Of a stretch of 7,346 nt of DNA, positions 1 through 5,148 are shown one piece after another. The notes under the pieces were generated by a model. That model worked only from the letters and a program-made list of their open reading frames with translations. It searched no databases and was not told where the DNA came from. A program made the position numbers and the translations under genes. How positions within the stretch are numbered: position 1 is the first letter of the stretch; each line of letters opens with the position of its first letter. The DNA lies in assembly GCA_029858755.1 (NCBI GenBank), contig JAOUEK010000088.1, forward strand, positions 1 through 7,346, written 5' to 3'. The stretch is from Thermoleophilia bacterium (GTDB lineage: Bacteria; Actinomycetota; Thermoleophilia; Gaiellales; Gaiellaceae).

Positions 1-2171
1 GGGAAGCCTGCATCGAGGATGTCGCGCCCCGTGACGTTGACCGCGACTCCGATGTCCCAGCCCCGGTCCGTCCAGGCGCCGCACTGCGAGACGGCCGTGT
101 CGAGCACGTGGAAGGTCAGCGGCCGGATGAGATCGGTGTGCTCCGCGAGCGGGATGAACTGGTCGGGCATGATCAGGCCGAGCTCGGGGTGCTCCCAGCG
201 CACCAGCGCCTCGACGCCGCGGATCACGGCCGAGGAGGCGCTCGTCTGCGGCTGGTAGTTGACGACGATCTCGCCGTTCGCGATCGCCCGGCGAAGGCCG
301 GTCAGCAGCCGCAGCCGGGTCGGCGAGTAGTGGTCGTGGTCGGGACTGTAGACCACGGAGGAGTGCGACTCCTTGCTCCGGTACAGCGCCACGTCCGCGT
401 GGCGGATCAGCGTCTCGACATCGGCGCCGTGCTGCGGGAAGAGCGCGATGCCGACACTCGCGGTCACCTCCAGCTCGAGCCCTGCGACACCCACCGGCGC
501 TTCCAGCGCCTTGTGGATCGCGTCTGCGAGCGAGAGCGCCTCCGCGGGGCCGCCGACCCCTGGCGCGAGCACGCCGAACTCGTCGCCGCCGAGCCGGGCC
601 ACGGTGTCGCTGGCGCGAATCGAGGACCGCAGCCGTTTGCTGAGACCGAGCAGGAGCGCGTCGCCGCTCCCGTGGCCCAGCGTGTCGTTCACCTCCTTGA
701 AGCGATCGAGGTCGATCACCATGACGGCCGCACCCTTCCCTTCGCGGGTGCCCCGGCGGATCTCCTGCTCGATCCTGTCGCGGAACAGCGTCCTGTTCGG
801 GAGGTCGGTCAGCGGGTCGTGCAGGGCCTGATGGCGGTTGAGCTCGGCCTGCTCGCGGAGCTCCACCTCCGCCGCCAGCCGAGCGAGCTCCGCCTCCTTG
901 CGGTCGGTGATGTCGAGGATGAACCCGCGGCTCTGAACGGCAGCCCCATCAGCGGCCTCTTCGATCACGGCGACGTCGAGCACCCAGCGCGCCTCGCCCT
1001 CGCGGGTGACCAGGCGGTACTCGCTCCTGAACTCCTTGCCCAGCTCGTTGTGGGCGCGGTTCTCCTCGAGGACGCGGTCGCGGTCGTCCGGGTGGAGGCG
1101 CTTCACGAAGAACCCTTCGTCCTCGAGCCAGGCCTCGGCCGACCAGCCGAGGAGACCTTCGATCTGTGGGCTGATGTAGATCGTCGACGCCTGCTCGTTG
1201 ACCTCGTCGATGTACGTGACCAGGGGAAGCTCCTCCACCAGCGACCGGTACCGCTGCTCGGCCGATCGCAGCGCGGCGTCGCTGGCATCGAGCTCGGCGT
1301 TCTTCGCCAACAGCTCGTCGACCAGGATCAGGGCGGTGTTCCGGCGTCGGCGCATTCCCTCGACCAGGAGCGCCAGCGCGAGCGACACGGTGATCCCGGT
1401 CCCCAGCAGGAGCCACGGCATGATCACGGTGAAGGCGCCTCTCTCCTCGCTGGAGCCGAACACGATCGTCGGATGCTGCCCGGCCAGCTGGATCGGCCGG
1501 ACGAGCCGCAGGCCGCGAATCGGGAGATCCGCGGTGTTGCTCGCGACGAGTGACAAGGGGTTCTCGTCGTCGAAGTAGAAGGCGTAGACGATCGAGTCCG
1601 GCACGTTCGAGGAGCTGTACAGCTCCGTCGGGATGAAGATCTCGGAGTAGACGGCGTACCTGCTTCCAGGACGCGGGACGTCCGCCAGGCCGAGCTTCCG
1701 CACCCCGTTCTTCGTGCCGGAGGCGACGACGTTCATCTCCCCGGTACGGGCGATCTGTCGGAGGGCGGCGGTGCACGAGGCGTCACACGTGCCGAGGTGA
1801 TCGGGCTTGCGGCCTGCGGTCGCGACTACCCGGACACGGCGGCCGGCGAGGTCGAGCAGGACCGCGTTCGTGATGATCGGCGTGTCGCTGAGGGCGCCGC
1901 CGACCGACCGGCGGAATGCGTCCGCGTTCCCGTGCGTCGCGCTGGCGACCGCGCCGCCCGTCGTCAGCAGGGTCTGGATCGTCTGCGCCACCGCCGTGAA
2001 GAGCGTCGTCGACTGATCGGCGGCCTCGACGAGGCGCTGCTCCCTGGCGCGCGCGATGCTGTGATTCAGCTCGTTGACCGCGTACGCGGTGATGGCGAAG
2101 CCCACGAGCAGGATGACGACGGCAGCGAGGCCGACCCTGCCCCTCAGAGGGCTCTTGGCCGTCGCTCCCAT
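1..2171 (-). CDS. Membrane-anchored PAS-GGDEF-EAL cyclic-di-GMP synthase/phosphodiesterase (3' end missing)
   Basis: A sensor protein predicted to make c-di-GMP from GTP (GGDEF) and/or degrade it (EAL). 723 codons are visible; the rest lies beyond the left edge. Order: short cytoplasmic N-terminus; TM helix about 13-31; extracytoplasmic region about 32-246 with a CX3C pair (C129, C133) and no family I recognise; TM helix about 247-269; PAS/PAC about 307-425 (YISPQIEGLLGW near 332-343); helical linker; GGDEF from about 448 (HDPLTDLPNR at 451, intact GGDEF at 528-532); EAL from about 625 (YQP near 639, E654-A-L, then VRWEHP, and N712 of the VNV motif). The inhibitory I-site RxxD (R519, D522) lies five residues before GGDEF, so product feedback is plausible. 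Both catalytic signatures are intact as far as visible, so the net activity cannot be read from sequence. Start: ATG at 2171 with GGAGG (2182-2186) 10 nt upstream; an in-frame GTG at 2195 has no good ribosome binding site. Family assignment is certain; the signal sensed is unknown. Confidence 0.95.
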   Translation of the reverse strand, partial: MGATAKSPLRGRVGLAAVVILLVGFAITAYAVNELNHSIARAREQRLVEAADQSTTLFTAVAQTIQTLLTTGGAVASATHGNADAFRRSVGGALSDTPIITNAVLLDLAGRRVRVVATAGRKPDHLGTCDASCTAALRQIARTGEMNVVASGTKNGVRKLGLADVPRPGSRYAVYSEIFIPTELYSSSNVPDSIVYAFYFDDENPLSLVASNTADLPIRGLRLVRPIQLAGQHPTIVFGSSEERGAFTVIMPWLLLGTGITVSLALALLVEGMRRRRNTALILVDELLAKNAELDASDAALRSAEQRYRSLVEELPLVTYIDEVNEQASTIYISPQIEGLLGWSAEAWLEDEGFFVKRLHPDDRDRVLEENRAHNELGKEFRSEYRLVTREGEARWVLDVAVIEEAADGAAVQSRGFILDITDRKEAELARLAAEVELREQAELNRHQALHDPLTDLPNRTLFRDRIEQEIRRGTREGKGAAVMVIDLDRFKEVNDTLGHGSGDALLLGLSKRLRSSIRASDTVARLGGDEFGVLAPGVGGPAEALSLADAIHKALEAPVGVAGLELEVTASVGIALFPQHGADVETLIRHADVALYRSKESHSSVVYSPDHDHYSPTRLRLLTGLRRAIANGEIVVNYQPQTSASSAVIRGVEALVRWEHPELGLIMPDQFIPLAEHTDLIRPLTFHVLDTAVSQCGAWTDRGWDIGVAVNVTGRDILDAGF

Positions 2172-2181
2172 GCGCCGGGAG

Positions 2182-2186
2182 CCTCC
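2182..2186 (-). promoter_or_regulatory. Ribosome binding site GGAGG for the GGDEF-EAL gene
   Basis: GGAGG on the minus strand ends 10 nt before the ATG at 2171. The spacing is slightly long, but it supports this ATG over the in-frame GTG at 2195, which has no purine-rich tract in front of it. Confidence 0.6.
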
Positions 2187-2432
2187 GGCGCTCACGGCGA
2201 GACCCCGTGGTGGCGATCTCGGCCGTCCTCGAGCCGTGCATGAGCCGCGAACGGCCTCCTGCCGGGGGCTCGCGTCGGCCAGCGCGTCGCTGCGCGGGCG
2301 CTGGGAGCAATCAGCGTTCTCCTCGACGCACGCGCAGGCCGCAGGTGCCGCGCGTCTTGCACTCCAGGACTATCGGCGCCCGCTCCATCTCCCTTGAGCG
2401 GTGTGACGGCGGGCGACCACGTGCGTGCGTGG

Positions 2433-2448
2433 GCGATCAGTTGATCGC
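2433..2448. repeat. 16-bp inverted repeat, candidate operator
   Basis: GCGATCA-GT-TGATCGC has perfect 7-bp arms around a 2-bp centre. It lies about 260 bp upstream of the GGDEF-EAL start codon. A dyad with such a short centre suits a dimeric DNA-binding protein better than an RNA hairpin. An inverted repeat of this size can arise by chance in a gap this long, so the regulatory reading is weak inference. Confidence 0.3.
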
Positions 2449-2520
2449 AGCGGCTTCGCCACCGGTGCGGAGAGGGCATCGCCCTGCCGGCCCCTCCGGT
2501 GCCTGACGTGCGGAGCGGGC

Positions 2521-2600
2521 GAGGCCGGCGAGCATGATCTCCCGCGCTGGGCGCTCTCCCACGTAGCCGATGACTCCCCACGTCTCTCCGCTCCTTCCTC
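2521..2600 (-). pseudogene. glmS: Relic of the 5' end of glmS (glutamine-fructose-6-phosphate aminotransferase)
   Basis: GlmS makes glucosamine-6-phosphate for peptidoglycan. Its glutaminase domain starts Met-Cys-Gly, with Cys as the nucleophile once Met is removed. Read leftwards from 2583 the frame gives T-W-G-V-I-G-Y-V-G-E-R-P-A-R-E-I-M-L-A-G-L. From the third residue on, this fits the start of GlmS closely (G-[IV]-[IV]-G-Y-V-G-x-R-x-A-x-x-[IL]-[LM]-L-x-G-L). The start codon position is ACG (2581-2583) and the catalytic Cys codon position is TGG (2578-2580), each one base from ATG and TGC. An AGGAAGGAG ribosome binding site remains 7 nt upstream (2591-2599). After about 20 codons similarity stops: the family's LEYRGYDSAG motif is absent, and the frame ends at TGA near 2437. 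It could be annotated wrongly as a 72-residue protein (2437-2655). The relic reading is inference from remembered family sequence, but the match is long enough to make chance unlikely. Confidence 0.6.
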
Positions 2601-2650
2601 GATCTGTCCTGGGGTGGTGCCTGCGAGCTCCCGCACCGTAGGAAGCGAGC

Positions 2651-2694
2651 GTCAACCCACTCTCAGGCGCGGCTCAAGATCTCCTCAAGGGGCC
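2651..2694. promoter_or_regulatory. Four tandem units at exact 11-bp spacing, candidate response-regulator boxes
   Basis: On the plus strand GTCAAC (2651), CTCAGG (2662), CTCAAG (2673) and CTCAAG (2684) begin exactly 11 bp apart. All share TCA at positions 2-4, and the last two share the full hexamer. Direct repeats with about one helical turn between them are the usual binding layout of OmpR/PhoB-type winged-helix response regulators. The tract lies about 70-110 bp upstream of the dead glmS start, where an operator for leftward transcription would be expected. A TTGACG hexamer sits at 2650-2655 on the minus strand, but no good -10 element follows at normal spacing. Function is inference. Confidence 0.35.
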
Positions 2695-2729
2695 CGGGGG
2701 TCGCCGGCCGGTGGCAGCAGGCGCGGCGT

Positions 2730-3353
2730 CTACGCGGCGGGCGCCGCGAGGTCGCTCGACGGCGGCACGGCCGTGTCACGCGCGTGCCGGCGCTGGCGGT
2801 GCACGGCGTACCAGGTCGCCCCGGCGGCGATCAGCGAGCCGAGGAGCCCGAAGGTCATGTCGCCGATCGTGTCGCGGTACGCGGTGGGGAGCTCTTCCTC
2901 GTTCCCGCGCAGGAACGTCATGTACTCCCCCAGCTCCCAGAGGATCACCAGCGTGGAGCCGAACGCGATCACGAGACCCGCCGCGATCAGCGGGCCGACG
3001 GTCGTCCGCAGCAGCAGCGCGCCCGCGCCGAGCGAGAGGAACAGCCAGTTGGCGAAATGGTTGACGTCGTCCCACCAGCCGATCTTGTCGTAGAAGTCGA
3101 CCACGTTCCCCAGCACGTCGATCAGGAACGGCGCGGTGAGCAGCGCGTCCGCTGCGTACGGATACGGCCTCGCCTGCGCCGCGAGCCGCCAGACGACGGG
3201 CAGCGCGAGCACGGCGATCGGGTACCAGAGCAGGCGCCAGCCGAAGCCCTTCTCCTCGAACCGCTCCAGGCCGCCGAACGCGCCCACCGCAGTGAGCACG
3301 ATCGTCGTCGCCTTGAGGACGACGACCAGGGGCAGGCCGAGACGGCGACCCAT
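2730..3353 (-). CDS. Multi-pass membrane protein resembling DUF2238/YjdF
   Basis: A 207-residue integral membrane protein of unknown function. Hydrophobic segments lie at about 8-28, 41-58, 69-86, 102-118, 121-140 and 164-184. The last is followed by a basic, then Pro/Ala/Ser-rich cytoplasmic-type tail. Conserved-looking polar positions sit at membrane edges: WWDDVNHF (93-100), WELGEY (139-144) and AYRDTIGDM (158-166). The arrangement of an Asp/His pair, then a WE motif, then an Asp-x-x-Gly-Asp motif recalls the DUF2238/YjdF family, but I recognise this from pattern only. ATG at 3353 is the natural start; its ribosome binding site is weak (TGAG just upstream). The gene follows the glycosylase gene on the same strand after 79 bp, so co-transcription is likely. 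Nothing in the sequence gives a substrate or partner. Confidence 0.85.
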   Translation of the reverse strand: MGRRLGLPLVVVLKATTIVLTAVGAFGGLERFEEKGFGWRLLWYPIAVLALPVVWRLAAQARPYPYAADALLTAPFLIDVLGNVVDFYDKIGWWDDVNHFANWLFLSLGAGALLLRTTVGPLIAAGLVIAFGSTLVILWELGEYMTFLRGNEEELPTAYRDTIGDMTFGLLGSLIAAGATWYAVHRQRRHARDTAVPPSSDLAAPAA

Positions 3354-3373
3354 GGTCTCAGTATGTGTCCGTC

Positions 3374-3394
3374 GTCACGCCGCGCATCCGTGAC
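3374..3394. promoter_or_regulatory. 21-bp dyad in the glycosylase/membrane-gene gap
   Basis: GTCACG-N9-CGTGAC has perfect 6-bp arms. It lies 21-41 bp upstream of the membrane-protein ATG. A third TCAC half-site (3403-3406) pairs with the GTGA of the right arm at the same 9-bp spacing, so half-sites alternate across 3375-3406. This could be an operator for internal control of the downstream gene. A dyad this size can occur by chance in GC-rich DNA. Confidence 0.3.
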
Positions 3395-3432
3395 ATCGCG
3401 GATCACCGTCGGTAGATGCGGGCAGGCGGCCG

Positions 3433-4578
3433 TCAGCGGCGGACGTGCTCGAGCCCGGCCGCGTCGCGGAGCCGGTCGAGCGCGCGGTCGAGCGCGTCGT
3501 CGAATGCGCCGGAGCGTCGGACGCCCGGCTCGAGGTGTACGGCCTTCACGATCAGCTCGCCTGCGGCCCGCTCCGACTTGAGGTCGACGCGGGCCGCGAT
3601 GCGGTCGCCGCGGAGGAAGGGGAGGACGTAGTAGCCGAAACGGCGCTCGTGCGGGCGCTTGTAGATCTCCATCACGTGGTCGAACCCGAGCACGCGTCGG
3701 ACGAACGCCCGGTCCCACAGCAGGTTGTCGAAGGGGGAGAGGAGGACCGCCGCCGATGGTGACGGCGGGTCGAGATCGACGCCGGTCGAGACGAGCACCG
3801 GGGGGCCGTCGTCCTCGACGCCCACCTGCTCGAGCAGGCCGTCCGCGAGGAGCCCCTCCACTGCGGCGCGAATCCGGCGCAGACCGCCCCTGAGGCGCCA
3901 GTGCTCGACCACGCCGGCCCGGGTCAACGCGCCGCGGGCACGCACCGCCTTCAGCGTCAGCGCCCGGAGCCGCTCCTGCTCGGAGGGCAGGGGCGCGTCG
4001 AGCGCCTCCCGCGGCAGGACGCGCTCGGGCAGGTCGAACACGCGCTGGAAGCCGTCGCGGCCCGCGACCACGAGGTCGCCGCGGTTCCACAGGCGCATCA
4101 GCATCGCCTTGGCCGGCTTCAGCCGCCACATGTCGCCCACGGCCTCGCCCTCGAAGTGCCGCGAGCCGAGGGGCCCCTCGGCGCGGACCCGTTCCAGGAC
4201 ATCCTCCTCCAGGTGCGGGTGCGTGCGCTCCACGGACGCATACCAGCTGCGCCCGCCGTCCGCCATGGCCGCGCGGTGAAGCGGCCAGTCCTCCACTGGC
4301 AGCAGGCATGCCTCGTGCGCCCAGTACTCGAAGATCCGACCGCGGCGCAGCAGCTGGTCGATCGCGCCGCGGGGATAGGCGCCCACGCGGCCCGCGAGCA
4401 CGATCCGGTGGCTGCGCTCGACGGTCGAGATGGAATCGAGCTGGACGCACGAGAGATCCCCGATCGCACGCTCCACCTCGGCCGTCTTTCCGCGTCTTCT
4501 CCGGGGCGCGTACGCCTGTGCGTGCACGACGAGTCGGCTCAGCCCAGGCAGGGAGATGACGCGCACGGTGGTAATCAT
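3433..4578 (-). CDS. AlkZ/YcaQ-type (AlkX-like) DNA glycosylase, winged-helix HTH_42 family
   Basis: 381 residues, similar to the usual length of about 400. This family of winged-helix DNA glycosylases excises alkylated bases and unhooks interstrand crosslinks such as those from nitrogen mustards. Signature stretches are clear: the catalytic-loop motif Q46-L-D48 in SCVQLDSISTVERSH, then the FEYWAHEACLLPVEDW block (83-98), and SPFDNLLWDR (281-290) with YYVLP (316-320) in the C-terminal half. The QxD form is that of E. coli YcaQ (AlkX-like), which has broad crosslink and monoadduct activity. Antibiotic-cluster AlkZ enzymes carry QxQ. No antibiotic cluster is visible nearby, which fits a housekeeping repair role. 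The ATG at 4578 has no strong ribosome binding site. The start abuts the divergent DUF218 gene, so its promoter must lie within that gene. Family assignment is firm; substrate is inferred from the motif. Confidence 0.92.
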   Translation of the reverse strand: MITTVRVISLPGLSRLVVHAQAYAPRRRRGKTAEVERAIGDLSCVQLDSISTVERSHRIVLAGRVGAYPRGAIDQLLRRGRIFEYWAHEACLLPVEDWPLHRAAMADGGRSWYASVERTHPHLEEDVLERVRAEGPLGSRHFEGEAVGDMWRLKPAKAMLMRLWNRGDLVVAGRDGFQRVFDLPERVLPREALDAPLPSEQERLRALTLKAVRARGALTRAGVVEHWRLRGGLRRIRAAVEGLLADGLLEQVGVEDDGPPVLVSTGVDLDPPSPSAAVLLSPFDNLLWDRAFVRRVLGFDHVMEIYKRPHERRFGYYVLPFLRGDRIAARVDLKSERAAGELIVKAVHLEPGVRRSGAFDDALDRALDRLRDAAGLEHVRR

Positions 4579-5123
4579 TGCTCGTGCGGAGCCTGACGAC
4601 CCTCGCCTTCCTGCTTCTCGTTGCCGGCTACGCGATCGGCGGCGCGCTCTTCCTCGCCCGCGACGACGACCCGGTGTCGCGCGCGGACGCGGTCGTCGTC
4701 CTCGCAGGCGGCGATACGCGACTCGACGTCGGCCTCGAGCTGGTGCGCGAGGGCGTCGCGCCGGTGCTCGTCGTCTCGGAGGACACGAGCGGCCGGGACG
4801 GCCGGCGAGTCGCCTTCTGCGCGAACGGCGGGAAGGGCGCGAAGCTCGGCAAGGTCGAGGTCGTCTGTCGCAAGGCTGCGCCGTTCTCGACGCGCGGCGA
4901 GGCGCGGCTGGTGGCCGGCCTCGCCGACAAGCGCGACTGGAGCTCGCTCGTCGTCGTCAGCTCGCGATACCACCTCTTCCGTGCGGAGCGGCTGTTCGCG
5001 CGTTGCACGGACGCGAAGCTCGCGCTGCGCGGTGCTCCCGAGGAGTGGTGGCGGAACGTGCTGGCCGTGCCCGTGGAGTGGGTCAAGCTCGGGCTGGCCG
5101 AGACCACGCGCCGCGGCTGCTGA
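4578..5123 (+). CDS. DUF218 (SanA/YdcF-like) membrane-anchored protein
   Basis: 181 residues. One N-terminal TM helix (about 7-27) anchors a DUF218 domain. ADAVVVLAGGDTR (37-49) followed by LVREGVAPVLVVSED (55-69) is the nucleotide-binding-like first half. FSTRGEA (103-109) and VVVSSRYHLFRAERLF (125-140) are the conserved second half. The family includes SanA and YdcF, linked to envelope barrier function, with poorly defined biochemistry. A TAA at 4572-4574 closes the frame upstream, so the start is TTG at 4578 (GGTGG 6 nt before it) or GTG at 4584, the latter possibly leaderless. Two or three residues are affected. The gene is divergent from the glycosylase with no gap and convergent with the glycoside hydrolase 14 bp away. 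It is a single-gene transcription unit. Confidence 0.88.
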   Translation: MLVRSLTTLAFLLLVAGYAIGGALFLARDDDPVSRADAVVVLAGGDTRLDVGLELVREGVAPVLVVSEDTSGRDGRRVAFCANGGKGAKLGKVEVVCRKAAPFSTRGEARLVAGLADKRDWSSLVVVSSRYHLFRAERLFARCTDAKLALRGAPEEWWRNVLAVPVEWVKLGLAETTRRGC

Positions 5124-5129
5124 GCGACG

Positions 5130-5148
5130 CCGCCGGCTCAGCCGGCGG
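5130..5148. terminator. GC-rich hairpin at a convergent junction, probable bidirectional terminator
   Basis: CCGCCGGC-TCA-GCCGGCGG is a perfect 8-bp stem with a 3-nt loop. It starts 7 bp after the DUF218 stop. The loop triplet is itself the stop codon (TGA on the minus strand) of the glycoside hydrolase gene, so half the stem is coding. No T-tract follows on either side, so this is not a textbook intrinsic terminator. Hairpins without a U-tract are reported in high-GC actinobacteria. Position between two convergent stops is the main support. Confidence 0.6.

Larger units (their letters stand above)
2172..2729. other. Gene-poor gap of about 560 bp between the GGDEF-EAL gene and the membrane-protein gene
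   Basis: No open frame here looks like a conserved intact protein. The frames present encode Arg/Pro/Ala/Gly-rich text typical of non-coding high-GC DNA. The gap holds a relic of the 5' end of glmS (2521-2600), a run of 11-bp-phased repeats upstream of it (2651-2694) and a 16-bp inverted repeat (2433-2448). I see no tRNA, no insertion-sequence ends and no clear sigma-70-type promoter for the gene to the left. Confidence 0.7.

Noticed and set aside
108..1553. Plus-strand open frame of 481 codons
   Set aside because: It is fully antisense to the PAS-GGDEF-EAL gene, whose catalytic motifs are unmistakable. The plus-strand product has no known motif.
2460..2513. Nested GC-rich inverted repeats (CACCGG...CCGGTG with AGGGC-ATC-GCCCT inside)
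   Set aside because: The arms compete for the same bases, there is no T-tract, and it lies over 200 bp past the nearest stop. Such pairings are common by chance at this GC content.
2192..2581. 129-codon minus-strand frame starting at GTG 2581 behind the good ribosome binding site
   Set aside because: The spacing is acceptable, but the product is Arg/Pro/Ala-rich with no domain and arises from the relic's shifted frame.
2437..2655. 72-codon minus-strand frame as a real small gene
   Set aside because: Only its middle resembles a protein family, and that part matches a GlmS N-terminus lacking its start codon and nucleophile. The flanking parts look like non-coding text, so I treat it as a relic.
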